62,568 bases of DNA from Kofleriaceae bacterium (GCA_024762925.1 JANTGM010000024.1:1-62568), one strand, 5' to 3'; counted from the stretch's first letter, positions 44,677 through 54,466 are shown. Notes: generated by a model not told the origin, from the sequence alone. Numbers and translations are program-made.

Positions 44677-45497
44677 GCGCAGGCGAACGAAAACTCTCGC
44701 CAAGCGCGTGGATTGGCATCGCGCTGATGTCGACCTTTCTTTTCCTTGCGCTCTTTGGCCCCTTGCTCGCGCCGTACTCGGTTGTGCACCAAGATCTTGA
44801 TGCACGCTTTCTTGGACCCTCTTGGAAGCACTGGCTTGGTACCGATCAACACGGAATCGACACGCTCTCACAAGTGCTACACGGCACGCGCATTGCTGCG
44901 ATGATCAGTGCAAGCGTGGTCTCGCTCTGTGCGGTAACGGGCACCCTACTCGGTGTTGTTGCGGGCTACTACCGCGGAGTTGTCGACGAAGTCGTCATGC
45001 GCATTGTCGATATCCTCTTGGCCTTTCCCGGTATTCTTCTGAACATCGCGATCGTGGCCTTGGTGGCTCGTCCAGGAATCGGAACCATGATCATCGCGCT
45101 CTGTGTAAACGGCTGGGTACGCTATGCGCGACTAGCCCGAGGACAGGTCTTGGCGATGCGAGAACTCGAATATGTCTCGGCAGCTCGTGCAATTGGCGCA
45201 AGACCAAGCACTGTGATGTTCAAGCACATCTTGCCCAACATGCTCTCCCCCATCGTCGTCATGATGAGTCTGAGCTTTGGCGGAGTCATTGCTGTCGAGG
45301 CATCCCTCTCATTTCTCGGCCTCGGCCCACAACTCGACTACAGCTGGGGCTCGCTGCTCGACCAAGGCACGACGTTCTCTTGGGTCACGCCACGACTCGC
45401 TCTCGTTCCTGGCATTGCCATCATGCTTGTGGTTCTGGGCTCCAACTTGCTCGGCGACGGCCTGCGCGACTATTATGATCCCAAGGGTAGACGCTGA
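44673..45497 (+). CDS. peptide/nickel-type ABC transporter permease (DppC family)
   Basis: A 274-residue permease partner of the preceding gene. The N-terminal [12 protein letters not shown] and [21 protein letters not shown] blocks are typical of DppC/OppC, and the EAA loop reads [26 protein letters not shown]. Start overlaps the DppB stop (ATGA); its own stop overlaps the next ATG by one base. The transported substrate is unknown. Confidence 0.92.
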   Translation: MSAGERKLSPSAWIGIALMSTFLFLALFGPLLAPYSVVHQDLDARFLGPSWKHWLGTDQHGIDTLSQVLHGTRIAAMISASVVSLCAVTGTLLGVVAGYYRGVVDEVVMRIVDILLAFPGILLNIAIVALVARPGIGTMIIALCVNGWVRYARLARGQVLAMRELEYVSAARAIGARPSTVMFKHILPNMLSPIVVMMSLSFGGVIAVEASLSFLGLGPQLDYSWGSLLDQGTTFSWVTPRLALVPGIAIMLVVLGSNLLGDGLRDYYDPKGRR

Positions 45498-45808
45498 TGT
45501 TTCGAATTCGGGTGTGTGAAGAAGAGGATGTCGTTGAGGGAGAGCTTAAGAGTTTTTCGGTTGATGGCGTAGACGTTCCGATTCTTGTTACTCGGGTTGA
45601 TGGGGAGCTTATTGCCGGCACCAGCATGTGCCCACATGAAGATGTTTCACTTGTAGGGGGATGTATTCGAAACGGCGAGATTGTGTGCAGGGCTCACGGC
45701 TATGCCTTTGATTTGCATACGGGCGCCTGCTCTCATGACCCAACCCTTTCATGGCGCGTGTATAAGATCACCCTCGCTTCGGGCCAGGTCTACGTGGATT
45801 TAGCCTAA
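45497..45808 (+). CDS. Rieske-type [2Fe-2S] ferredoxin
   Basis: A 103-residue soluble Rieske protein. The cluster ligands are CPH (about residues 43-45) and CRAH (about 62-65), separated by the usual 16 residues, with [11 protein letters not shown] closing the fold. It resembles small Rieske proteins that serve dioxygenases or nitrite reductases. Its ATG shares a base with the stop of the permease gene, which is an unexpected partner; no oxygenase gene is nearby. Confidence 0.92.
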   Translation: MFRIRVCEEEDVVEGELKSFSVDGVDVPILVTRVDGELIAGTSMCPHEDVSLVGGCIRNGEIVCRAHGYAFDLHTGACSHDPTLSWRVYKITLASGQVYVDLA

Positions 45809-45834
45809 AACACCACTAGTCTGGGTTTTCGGGC

Positions 45835-45840
45835 TATCCT
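45835..45840 (+). promoter_or_regulatory. putative -10 element, leaderless start of 45848 gene
   Basis: TATCCT, 7 nt before the ATG at 45848; same hexamer and spacing as before the pullulanase gene. Confidence 0.5.
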
Positions 45841-45847
45841 GGGCTCG

Positions 45848-47116
45848 ATGTTCAAGCGCCTCAGTCTAGCCATGCTGCTCACAGCCGGGTGTACCTTTGA
45901 TAGCAGCAATCAGCTTAGCGGTGATGGTGGCGGCGGCGTATCCGATGGCCAACCTGGCATTGATGCTAGCGAGATAGACGCAGCCACAATTGATGCTGCG
46001 ATTGTTGATGCTGCGATTGTCGATGCAACCCCAGTGGATGCAGCGCCAGACGCAAATGTAGATGGCGCACCCGATGCAACTCCCTGTGTTGGAGATGTGA
46101 TGGGCTTCGATCTTCTGAACATGGACCGCTGCGACCCAAGTGATCCGATCACCGACTTGATTCTCACCGAAGGCGGCAACTACGTCTTCGATGGTGACAA
46201 CACAACACTCACAGATCCCAACAGCGTTGTGATCCCACTCATTGTGGACGTTGTTCCACAAGTTGGCGGCGAGGACCTTCTAATCATCACCATTACGAAC
46301 TTTGAAATTGCTGCAGGAACGCGTCTACGCCTTCTTGGCGCAAGACCCGTCGTGATCATTTCGACCAGCGACATGAGTATCTCAGGTCGACTCCAGGCGA
46401 CTCGATTTGGTGGAACAACCGGGGCCGGCGGAAACACCGATGTGAACTGCAGCACTGGGGCTGGCACCGATGGTGCCATTCAAACCGATATCAATGGTAG
46501 AACTGCCGGCAGTGGCGGTGGTGGTGGTGGATTTGGAACCGCTGGTGGGTTCGGTGCTCGTGTTGTCACATCGGGTGACGTGAACTCTCCCGGTGGAACG
46601 CTTGCCGCAGTTCAAACCCTTGAGCCCCTTCGAGGTGGCTGCCCAGGCGGAAGAGGTGGTGGAGACGGCGGCGCGGGTGGTGACGGTGGTGGAGCAATTC
46701 ACCTAGCTGCTGCAGGCACCATTACCATCTCGGGTCTCGTTTCTGTGAGCGGCGCTGGTGGACGCGGCGTCAACGGAATCAACAGCGGCGGCGGTGGTGG
46801 CGGCAGTGGCGGTGCCGTTCTGATTCAAGCTGGCACTCTCGTTAACAATGGCATCATCACCACCAATGGTGGAGCTGGCGGCGAAGGCTCAAGTGGAATC
46901 ACGGCAACAACAAACGGCGAGAATGGCTCAATCAACACCAACAATGCGGCTAATGGAGGCTCAGGAGCATCCAATGGTGGCAACGGCGGCGATGGCGCAA
47001 CCATCAACGACGATGCAGGTGATGGTACCGAAGGCAATGCCAGTATTGCCTTTGCGCGCGGCAGCGGTGGCGGCGGCGCTGGCATCGGAATTGTTCGCAT
47101 TGAAACGGTAAACTAG
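45848..47116 (+). CDS. Gly-rich surface lipoprotein with Asp-Ala repeats
   Basis: A 422-residue lipoprotein (lipobox LTAGC). After the Cys comes an Asp-Ala repeat tether (IDAATIDAAIVDAAIVDATP), then a domain of about 120 residues with DVMGFDLLNMDRC. The final 230 residues are very rich in Gly, Ser and Asn (SGGGGGGFGTAGGFGA, GGRGGGDGGAGGDGGG), as in myxobacterial cell-surface proteins with beta-solenoid-like Gly-rich regions. Role unknown; adhesion or matrix is a guess. The aminopeptidase gene follows after 9 bp. Confidence 0.75.
   Translation: MFKRLSLAMLLTAGCTFDSSNQLSGDGGGGVSDGQPGIDASEIDAATIDAAIVDAAIVDATPVDAAPDANVDGAPDATPCVGDVMGFDLLNMDRCDPSDPITDLILTEGGNYVFDGDNTTLTDPNSVVIPLIVDVVPQVGGEDLLIITITNFEIAAGTRLRLLGARPVVIISTSDMSISGRLQATRFGGTTGAGGNTDVNCSTGAGTDGAIQTDINGRTAGSGGGGGGFGTAGGFGARVVTSGDVNSPGGTLAAVQTLEPLRGGCPGGRGGGDGGAGGDGGGAIHLAAAGTITISGLVSVSGAGGRGVNGINSGGGGGGSGGAVLIQAGTLVNNGIITTNGGAGGEGSSGITATTNGENGSINTNNAANGGSGASNGGNGGDGATINDDAGDGTEGNASIAFARGSGGGGAGIGIVRIETVN
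45960..46079 (+). repeat. short in-frame repeats coding the Asp-Ala tether
   Basis: Degenerate 15-bp units encoding (I/V)DAA(T/I) recur about seven times; the units around 45990-46020 are nearly identical at DNA level. Confidence 0.6.
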
Positions 47117-47125
47117 TAGGTAGCT

Positions 47126-49729
47126 GTGCAAACTGCACTGCGTATCGGCGTAGCCATTGTGCTCGCTTCGTGTGGTGGTGTGGCGTCCCACCAAACCCGC
47201 ACACAGGTTTCCGATCGTGAAGAAGCTGCCATCGATCCCAACCTTGCTCCAGAGGGTCGCCTTGGCCAGGCCTCCACCCCAAGCGCCTATCGCCTGCGGC
47301 TCTCTCTCGACGCAAGCTCGGGCAATTTCCTCGGTGAGACCACCATCGACATCACTGTGCACCAACCAGTCCACACGCTGTGGCTTCACAGCAAGGAACT
47401 GCAAATCTCTAGCGCACAACTCGAGCAAAACGGTGCGTTCTATGACCTCAAAAGCACCACGACGGAAGTAGACACAGAACTTCTCGGACTCGCTTCCAAT
47501 CACGAGTTCGCTGTGGGTCCGGCCCAACTGCACCTGCGCTGGCGTGGCAACCTCGGCTCCATTCAAGGTCTGTTTCGCCAATCGGAAGAAGGTGTTGGTT
47601 ATATCTACAGCGACTTCGAAGCCACCGACGCTCGGGCGGCCTTCCCCTGCTACGACGATCCGCGGTTCAAGACGCCTTGGACCATTTCCATCGAGGTTCC
47701 CAAAGAGCATCGCGCATTCTCGAACGCCCCCGAGACTCGGCGAACCCGCCTAGACAACGGCAACGACCTTGTTCGCTTCGCACCAACCCGTGCACTTCCA
47801 TCATACCTAGTTGCTGTGGCTGCAGGCCCCTTTGAGAGCATTTCCGGAACCGCATCCAACACCCCACTGCGAATCATCGCACCGAAAGGCCAGGCCGAGG
47901 CTGGGCGTTTTGTCCTCGAGAGCACCGGCACGATGTTGCGCTACTTAGAAGAATACCTAGGCATGCCCATGCCCTTTCCCAAGTTGGACTTCATTGCAGT
48001 TCCGCGATTTGGCGGGGCCATGGAAAACCCTGGCCTCATCACCTTTAGTTCTTCCATCCTCCTCGTCGGAGATGACGCAAGCGAGCAAGCCAAGCGTCGC
48101 GCTCTTGGGGTCGCGGCACATGAGCTTGCGCACCTGTGGTTCGGCGACTTCATCACCCCCGACTACTGGAACGACCTCTGGCTAAACGAAGCCTTTGCCA
48201 CCTGGCTCTCAGACAAAACCGTGGCACACGCACAACCCAATCGAGCAACCGAGGTTCTCGACATCGCCGACAAGACAACAGCCTATGGCATTGACCATGG
48301 ACTCGGAGGGCGACGTGTCCGTGAGCCCATCCAAAACAGAGAGGACATTCGAGCAGCGTTTGACAAAATTACGTATCGCAAAGGTGGAGCCCTTCTCACC
48401 ATGCTCGAAGGTTGGCTCGGTCCAAAGCGGATGCAGCAAGCAGTTCGGGGCTATCTGCAAGCGGGTTCCGGTGGCACGGTTGTAGCGGAGACACTCGTGA
48501 GAAGCATGACAAAGGCCACTGGGGAACCAGGACTCGCTCCATTTTTTCAATCGTTCCTCTCGCAGACCGGCATTCCTCAGGTTCACGCGAGTGTCCAGTG
48601 CAACGACAAGCCGCAGGTGACGCTCCGCCAAAGTCGCTACCTGCCACTCGAAGTTCGCCCCGAGCAGCGCGCGAACGATCGATCGCGCGCTTGGTATCTT
48701 CCCGTGTGTTTTCGCGTTGCAACATCGAGTGGTTCGACGCGCCAGTGTGCAATTCTCGATGCGCCCGAAGTTGTGGTGCCGCTGTCGTCATGTCCAGCCT
48801 GGCTGCAGCCAAATGATGGCGACACTGGCTACTATCACTACCTTTTGTCCACCAAGGCGTTTTCGGCGTTGCCACTCAAAACGCTATCGCCTAGAGAAAC
48901 GCTTGGGTTTGCCCATAGCGTTGCAGCCGCGCTTCATGCCGGTCAGCTTGATGTCACCGAGGCATTGCAACTCCTAAAGCCTCTTCGACTTGCGACATCA
49001 GAGCACGTGCACCAAGTTGTCTTTGACACGCTCTACATGTTGTCGCGGAGCGTTGTCTCAGATGTTGAGCGTCCCGCATTCGCCGCAATGATCCGGGACT
49101 GGTATGGGCCGCTTGCGCAGCGTATCGGAGTTGCACCAGCCACGCCGGAAGCTCCGTGGATTGCAACTACGCGCCCTGCTCTCTTGCTGCTGCTTGCCGA
49201 CCTGGGGCAATCCCAACCCGTCATCGCAGCGGTCAATGCCCAAGTAACCACATGGCTTGACACCCCATCCGATGTTGAATTTGCTTTGCTCGACAGCTGG
49301 CTGCGAGTGGCGGCTCTTCATGGCAAGGAACCGCTCGTTGAGCGCTATCGACGAGCCACACGAAAGACCAAAGAGAGCGTACACCGAGTCCTACTATTTG
49401 GTGCCCTCCACGGCGTGCGCGACCCGCATGCGCTTGCCGCGGTACTGCGGCGAGGTCCACGCCCTCCAACGGTTTGGGGGATTCTCTCTGACGCAATCCT
49501 AGATCCGGCGCTGCGATCCGCAGTTCTTGGGGAGCTTGACGCCTCTGACATGAGCGACGAAGAAGCGTCAGAACTCTTCTCATCACTCTGCTCCGAAGAG
49601 GCGATCACTGACGTTCGACGCTTCTTTGGAGACGCCATGCGAGCGAAGACCGTGCTCACGCCAATCCGCGGATGCATGGCATTCGCCAAAGAGCAGCACA
49701 AGAGTGCCAAAACTGCTTTCAAGAACTGA
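47126..49729 (+). CDS. M1 family zinc aminopeptidase, lipoprotein
   Basis: An 867-residue peptidase. Signal peptide with lipobox VLASC places it in the envelope. The N-terminal beta domain is followed by the exopeptidase motif GGAMEN and the zinc site HELAH (332-336) with the third ligand in NEAFATW. The C-terminal half is a helical ERAP1-like domain. Length and motifs fit an active aminopeptidase that trims peptides outside the cytoplasm. GTG start, 9 bp after the Gly-rich lipoprotein gene, so probably cotranscribed. Confidence 0.93.
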   Translation: MQTALRIGVAIVLASCGGVASHQTRTQVSDREEAAIDPNLAPEGRLGQASTPSAYRLRLSLDASSGNFLGETTIDITVHQPVHTLWLHSKELQISSAQLEQNGAFYDLKSTTTEVDTELLGLASNHEFAVGPAQLHLRWRGNLGSIQGLFRQSEEGVGYIYSDFEATDARAAFPCYDDPRFKTPWTISIEVPKEHRAFSNAPETRRTRLDNGNDLVRFAPTRALPSYLVAVAAGPFESISGTASNTPLRIIAPKGQAEAGRFVLESTGTMLRYLEEYLGMPMPFPKLDFIAVPRFGGAMENPGLITFSSSILLVGDDASEQAKRRALGVAAHELAHLWFGDFITPDYWNDLWLNEAFATWLSDKTVAHAQPNRATEVLDIADKTTAYGIDHGLGGRRVREPIQNREDIRAAFDKITYRKGGALLTMLEGWLGPKRMQQAVRGYLQAGSGGTVVAETLVRSMTKATGEPGLAPFFQSFLSQTGIPQVHASVQCNDKPQVTLRQSRYLPLEVRPEQRANDRSRAWYLPVCFRVATSSGSTRQCAILDAPEVVVPLSSCPAWLQPNDGDTGYYHYLLSTKAFSALPLKTLSPRETLGFAHSVAAALHAGQLDVTEALQLLKPLRLATSEHVHQVVFDTLYMLSRSVVSDVERPAFAAMIRDWYGPLAQRIGVAPATPEAPWIATTRPALLLLLADLGQSQPVIAAVNAQVTTWLDTPSDVEFALLDSWLRVAALHGKEPLVERYRRATRKTKESVHRVLLFGALHGVRDPHALAAVLRRGPRPPTVWGILSDAILDPALRSAVLGELDASDMSDEEASELFSSLCSEEAITDVRRFFGDAMRAKTVLTPIRGCMAFAKEQHKSAKTAFKN

Positions 49730-49992
49730 AAGCGGTACAACTCGAGAACTCCCTTTCAGGGCTCGATTGGGTCAAATCTCCAACTCAAACAGCGCTGGCA
49801 CTGAGAGGCACTGAGCTCACCGCTCGTGTTGACTCCAACCACGTCTTCAATATCTCGGCGAAGCGCCCACAGAACCTCTGCACGGAGTTCCTCAGGAAGG
49901 CACTTCTCTTTGCTTCCTGCGAACTCACGTCTGTGCTGTTCCCATCAGCCTCTTGAATTTGCTCTGCATGTTGCCAGGGCTCAAACTGCTTT
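49730..49992. other. gap between convergent genes, possible gene remnant
   Basis: About 260 bp. On the reverse strand one frame reads a 60-residue coding-like stretch (including EVLWALRRDIEDVVGVN) ending in a stop near 49759, but it has no upstream start codon. No terminator is recognised. Confidence 0.3.
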
Positions 49993-50640
49993 CTACAAGG
50001 TGATGAAATAATTGCGCGTGAGCCAGTACTCGTGGCCTTTCGCCTTAAACTGGGCCACCTTCTCGATCACGTCCTGCTCACTCACAAGCTCGACTTTGGC
50101 CCCATTGTAGTGCGTCCGAACCTCTTTGTCGGGAATCGAGAATGGCGGCCCATCCATCTTGCTTTGATCATACTCGAAGACGTTCTGCAGCAGAACAGCA
50201 CCAGATACGACAAGCGTCCTCAGGTGCTGTGCGTAGGTTCCACGAACTTCCTCGGGAAGTGCGACCAACGCTGCCCGATCCCAAATCCGATCAAAGAGAC
50301 CGAAATGTTCTGAGGTGACCGCAAAGAAATCTCCAATGACAATCTGGAGGTTGTCGGCCGAGACCACGCGCAAGCCATTCACTTCGCGTTCAGTGGCAGT
50401 GAGCTGTTGTTCGGCGAAGAACTCCTCCACCGCCTGAGGCACAAGTTCAACACCAACCACTTCGTGGCCGCGCTCTGCAAGCCAAGCCAAGTCGACAGTC
50501 TTGCCGCAAAGCGGTACCAGGATGCGGTGTGATCCTCCTGCGAGAAAGCGCTCTTCGTTTGCAACGAGGTCGGTGTTGACGTTGCTCTGGTGAAACCCAA
50601 TACGTCCTTCGCGCCAACTATCATGCCATCTGCCTGCCAT
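49993..50640 (-). CDS. tpm: thiopurine S-methyltransferase family protein
   Basis: About 215 residues, the usual TPMT size. WHDSWREGRIGFHQSNVN at the start and RILVPLCGKTVDLAWLAERGHEVVGVE for SAM binding are diagnostic. Family members methylate thiols, thiopurines, selenium or tellurium oxyanions. The ATG at 50640 is chosen because TATGCT lies 7 nt upstream and the family start matches; an in-frame ATG at 50652 falls inside that hexamer. Confidence 0.93.
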   Translation of the reverse strand: MAGRWHDSWREGRIGFHQSNVNTDLVANEERFLAGGSHRILVPLCGKTVDLAWLAERGHEVVGVELVPQAVEEFFAEQQLTATEREVNGLRVVSADNLQIVIGDFFAVTSEHFGLFDRIWDRAALVALPEEVRGTYAQHLRTLVVSGAVLLQNVFEYDQSKMDGPPFSIPDKEVRTHYNGAKVELVSEQDVIEKVAQFKAKGHEYWLTRNYFITL

Positions 50641-50647
50641 TGGTCGC

Positions 50648-50653
50648 AGCATA
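50648..50653 (-). promoter_or_regulatory. putative -10 element, leaderless start of tpm
   Basis: TATGCT on the reverse strand, 7 nt before the ATG at 50640. Confidence 0.45.
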
Positions 50654-50678
50654 GCCGACGACGTTCGATGGCGCTCGC

Positions 50679-52649
50679 CTACCGATGAAGGATCGTGACC
50701 GCCGTACCCTCTGCGACAACCGTAGCCGAAACGATTCGATCTCCGCCTGCGCTCGGATCGGATTTCTCCATGGCAACCTTCCACTCCCCCGCAGGCAGAT
50801 CAAACGTGGCGTTGATGCCGCTATTGTAGATCACGATAATCTCGCTCCAGCTATCGCCCACGGGCTCGCCAAAAATTCGATGCACAACCATACTCTCACC
50901 GATGCGTTCAGTGGTCACGTTGTCGGCAATGTCTTGCCACGAGGTCATTCGAAGGGCTGGGTGCGCTTTTCGCAGTTCGATCACATCCTTGTAATACGCA
51001 AGAACGTCCCCGTTCTCAGCTTTCCAGCTCCACTCATAGCGATTCACTTCGTCGGACGACTTGTAGCTATTGTGATCGCCATTCTTGTCACGCATAAGTT
51101 CAACGCCGCCGTGCAAGAAGGGAATCCCTTGACTCGTAAGAACAATTCCGTTTGCAAACATCTGAATACGCCGCAGATACGCCGAACCACTGTCGATTTC
51201 GGCATTCTCGGCCCAGCGAAGAATCTTGTCCCGGAGCGTTAGGTTGTCGTGAGCCGATACGTAGTTGATGCTCTGCTCTGGATCCAGAGCAAACATCGGG
51301 TCCCACAGGTCGATCGTCTCATTGGCATTGTTCTCATAGCGCAGTCCCCCGCGACTACCGACCTCGATGCGCCAAGTATCCGGGCTCTCGTTGAATGCAA
51401 AGCAGTCTCCAGGATGGCAAGCTCCATTGTCGTTTTGCCCCTTGATTGCCTCGCGAAACTTAGCATTGAAGACTCCCATGCGAGAATCGCGAATTCGCCC
51501 GACGGTTCCCATGCGAAGCCTGGAAGCTTCGAGTGGGTCGGTGGCATTTCCGTTCCATGGCTCCCCATAGAGCAAGAGTGTGCGGTCGGGAAACGTTGCG
51601 TTTAGGTACGTTGCCCACTCACCAACCTCGTCGTAGCCAAAGACACCAAGCAGGTCGAAGCGAAAGCCATCGATATTGTACTCACGAACCCAATACTCGA
51701 GGGAGTCACGAATCATGCGCGAGACCATTGGCACGTTGGCGTCAATGGCGTTTCCTGTCCCCGAAAGGTCGAGCTCGGTGTAGTAGCTTTCAGAGATATC
51801 CCTAAACATCGACTTCGAGTGAGTATGGTTGTAGACGACATCCATGACGACCCGCAGACCCGCCTTATGAAACTCGTCCACCATGCGCTTAAACTCCAGA
51901 GCGCGGTTCTCGTAGTCGTACGGCGTAAGGGAATAGCGTTCTTCGGGAACGGAGTAGTTGCGCGGGTCGTAGCCCCAGTTGTAGCAGTTGACGTCTTCAA
52001 GATCGGGGCATGAGTGAAAATCGTAGACCGGCATGAGCTGTATATGAGTGACACCCAACTCCTTTAGGTGATCGATTCCTGTGGTGAGCCCATCGCGCGT
52101 TGTTCCTGTTTCGACCATGCCCAGGAACTTGCCGCGATGCGCTTGAGAGACACCTGAGTCCTCGGCAATGCTGAAGTCGCGAACATGCACCTCGTAGATG
52201 ATGGCATCTTCACGATGTTGCAGGACCGGTCGTTCTGCCCAGCCCGCTGGCAAGCCTGTTTGCGACATATCCATGACCACACAATCGTTGCTGTTTGGTA
52301 CAGCCATCTTCGCGTAGGGGTCGCGTACGGGCACATCATTGACTTCGAAGTGATACGTCGCAAGATGGTGATCGCCAGGAATGACCACCTCATAGAAATC
52401 GTCGTACCCCTGATCGCCTTCAACAAGAGACATTTCATAGCGCTGTCCCTCGAGGGAGACTGCGACATCAGTGTGATCGGGTGACCAGAGTGCGAACGTC
52501 GTCGACTCTGGGGTATGTGTCGCACCCAACGAGACTTTCCGAGGCTCAGAATCGCAAGCCTTGCCTTCGCAATCCATCTGCTGCGTCTCGCCACCACAAG
52601 CAATGGCGAGAGACAGAATGGCGATGGCTGGTGCGAAGGAGCGACTCAC
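50679..52649 (-). CDS. pulA: pullulanase-type GH13 alpha-glucan debranching enzyme, lipoprotein
   Basis: A 656-residue enzyme. GTG start; signal peptide with lipobox LAIAC puts it on the cell surface or periplasm. An N-terminal CBM48-like domain (SLGATHTPESTTFALWSP) precedes the GH13 barrel: VVMDVVYNHTHS, GFRFDLLG (nucleophile Asp), LLYGEPWNG (acid/base Glu) and VSAHDNLTL. It cleaves alpha-1,6 branches of pullulan, glycogen or limit dextrins. A LacI-type palindrome lies about 260 bp upstream. The frame is open to 52742, but TATCCT 7 nt before the GTG and the signal peptide favour this start. Confidence 0.92.
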   Translation of the reverse strand: MSRSFAPAIAILSLAIACGGETQQMDCEGKACDSEPRKVSLGATHTPESTTFALWSPDHTDVAVSLEGQRYEMSLVEGDQGYDDFYEVVIPGDHHLATYHFEVNDVPVRDPYAKMAVPNSNDCVVMDMSQTGLPAGWAERPVLQHREDAIIYEVHVRDFSIAEDSGVSQAHRGKFLGMVETGTTRDGLTTGIDHLKELGVTHIQLMPVYDFHSCPDLEDVNCYNWGYDPRNYSVPEERYSLTPYDYENRALEFKRMVDEFHKAGLRVVMDVVYNHTHSKSMFRDISESYYTELDLSGTGNAIDANVPMVSRMIRDSLEYWVREYNIDGFRFDLLGVFGYDEVGEWATYLNATFPDRTLLLYGEPWNGNATDPLEASRLRMGTVGRIRDSRMGVFNAKFREAIKGQNDNGACHPGDCFAFNESPDTWRIEVGSRGGLRYENNANETIDLWDPMFALDPEQSINYVSAHDNLTLRDKILRWAENAEIDSGSAYLRRIQMFANGIVLTSQGIPFLHGGVELMRDKNGDHNSYKSSDEVNRYEWSWKAENGDVLAYYKDVIELRKAHPALRMTSWQDIADNVTTERIGESMVVHRIFGEPVGDSWSEIIVIYNSGINATFDLPAGEWKVAMEKSDPSAGGDRIVSATVVAEGTAVTILHR

Positions 52650-52656
52650 GAGTGCG

Positions 52657-52662
52657 AGGATA
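52657..52662 (-). promoter_or_regulatory. putative -10 element, leaderless start of pulA
   Basis: TATCCT on the reverse strand, 7 nt before the GTG at 52649; same hexamer and spacing as before 45848. Confidence 0.5.
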
Positions 52663-52910
52663 GGCCGCTGTTTGAGGTTTTCGCAGAGGAATCCCGCACA
52701 GCGGGTGTTGTGATTTTCAACGCGGCGCTCCAAGTGCCACACAACCTAGCGTTCTCGAGACCTTTGCCTCCCTCATTCCTTCTCAGTCACGAGCTCATGC
52801 CTCGGCATTCGCTATCACCGTTGCATTGCGCCAATCTCGTCTTTTCACCTCTTCGGACTTGAGCCCCTGGTAGTCTCTTTGGACTCGAATCAAACCGTTG
52901 CCGTTCCTAC

Positions 52911-52924
52911 TTGAAGCGCTTCAA
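52911..52924. promoter_or_regulatory. LacI-family-like operator palindrome upstream of pulA
   Basis: TTGAAGCGCTTCAA is a perfect 14-bp palindrome with a central CG, matching the general form of LacI/GalR-family operators. It lies in the gap between the lipase stop and the pulA start. No LacI-type gene is in the window. Confidence 0.35.
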
Positions 52925-52936
52925 AGCTCTGGGATG

Positions 52937-54268
52937 CTACTGGCAGCGATTGTATGGCGAACCGGCTGGATGCTTCTCGAGTACCCCGCGAAGTCGACGG
53001 TAGTATCCTGAGATTGCCTTGTCCTTGGAGTCCCACCCCGTCATGCTGTGATCGGATGCTTGGCCGATGCCACCCGCGCCCGTGTAGCCTGGCTCTTTGT
53101 CGGGAAACTCCAGGGTGCCCTCGCCGAGATGAGCAAGCGTTCCCACATGCTTGTACTCGAGAAAGCCCGGGATGTGAGTGACTGCATCATCCCCATTGCG
53201 AAACCGTACAACGCGGGTCTTGTTGTTGGTGGCCTCCTCTGTGAAGCGATCGTGAAATGCATTGTTGCCGACTCGTGGCGAACCGAAGGTGTAAACACCC
53301 CGCAAGTCGAGCTTCCGATCCAAACGATTTAGACGAAAAATATCGGCCGCCAAGAGAGTCGCAAGCGCTCCGCCCAAGCTGTGTCCCGTGATCCAGATTT
53401 TGACGTCAGTGCCCTCGTACTCCTTCAGTTTTTCGTGGAGGACTTTTGAGATGGAGTTGAAGGCAGAGTGAAACCCCGAGTGCACCGAACCCCATTTGGA
53501 CCAGCCTTCGCCCTCAAGCTTGGTTCTCCAGGCTTTCCCGTCGGTGACAATATCGTGCCACTTCGTTTCGGTGCCACGAAACGAGATAATTACGATGGGG
53601 AGCGTCTTGTGGCGCGCAAAGAGCACCTGGGTGCTGCCTTGAGCGAATGCCGTCCCCTCTAGCAAGAACTCTCCGCCTGAGAAGAACTCCAAGTAGTTAC
53701 CTGCATGGGCTGTGTGAATGAGGTAGTTCTCGAAGCTAGGTGCGGGATATGTCGATCCATCAAATCCGCTCTCAGAAAACCACCAACGCGCGCATTCCCC
53801 CCATGGCTCCGTCACATCTTCCTCGGCAAATCGAGAAAGGAACTCGACCATCGCCGCTTTGCCCTTACCATGTGCGGCCTCGAGATCCTTTCTATGCTTC
53901 TTCTCGAAACCACGCATCACCCGTAGGTCCACCGAGCACTCGGCCCAATCAAAGCCATTTCCATCGGGGTTTTCAAACCCGTGTTCATTGAGCGAGTTCG
54001 CAAGGTAGTGCATGTGCGAGTACTCGTTCGCAGAGAAGTAGGCAAGCCAAGCAGCGTTCGTGAGGTTGACCACCGCGTCATCCGGGGGCGAATGACAGAA
54101 ATTGAATTCTGCCGAGCCGCTAGGCGACCGGGAAATTGGTACCTGCAGGACGTTGTCATCGGCAAACGTCTCGGAGCGCGAGGCCATCGTCTTTCGCTCA
54201 GGTGGGCCACAAGCGGGAAGCACGACAAACGCTGAGATAAGGGCAGAGACGAGCAGGGATGAGCGCAT
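52937..54268 (-). CDS. class 3 lipase, lipoprotein
   Basis: About 443 residues with a signal peptide and lipobox LPAC. The Lipase_3 core has PIVIISFRGTE, then the nucleophile elbow ITGHSLGGALATLLAADIF, the probable Asp in YTFGSPRVGNNAF followed by GDDAVTHIP, and a late His (ASDHSMTG). It would hydrolyse acylglycerols at the cell surface. Two starts are close: ATG 54268 with GATATT 7 nt upstream, and TTG 54277 with AAGGA 7 nt upstream; the protein differs by only three residues. Confidence 0.9.
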   Translation of the reverse strand: MRSSLLVSALISAFVVLPACGPPERKTMASRSETFADDNVLQVPISRSPSGSAEFNFCHSPPDDAVVNLTNAAWLAYFSANEYSHMHYLANSLNEHGFENPDGNGFDWAECSVDLRVMRGFEKKHRKDLEAAHGKGKAAMVEFLSRFAEEDVTEPWGECARWWFSESGFDGSTYPAPSFENYLIHTAHAGNYLEFFSGGEFLLEGTAFAQGSTQVLFARHKTLPIVIISFRGTETKWHDIVTDGKAWRTKLEGEGWSKWGSVHSGFHSAFNSISKVLHEKLKEYEGTDVKIWITGHSLGGALATLLAADIFRLNRLDRKLDLRGVYTFGSPRVGNNAFHDRFTEEATNNKTRVVRFRNGDDAVTHIPGFLEYKHVGTLAHLGEGTLEFPDKEPGYTGAGGIGQASDHSMTGWDSKDKAISGYYRRLRGVLEKHPAGSPYNRCQ

Positions 54269-54415
54269 GGCAGGCAATATCCCATCCTTTTGAGGGCACT
54301 ACCAACACGTGCTTCCAGTAGAGCGTATCTCACAACCTCTTTGGTCGTCTGAGTCCCGATCTGCGGCGCATCTCGGCGTCGCGAAACCTTGCCGTAGAGC
54401 CAGTGCACAACGAAG

Positions 54416-54448
54416 AAAGCCCGCTCACTCATTCGAGTGGCGGGCTTT
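54416..54448 (-). terminator. rho-independent terminator of the M16 peptidase gene
   Basis: AAAGCCCGC (54416-54424) pairs with GCGGGCTTT (54440-54448), with an inner CACTC/GAGTG helix and 4-nt loop. On the reverse strand the stem is followed by a T-rich stretch, 19 bp after the stop codon. Confidence 0.75.
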
Positions 54449-54466
54449 GCGAGACTAAAAAACGTA

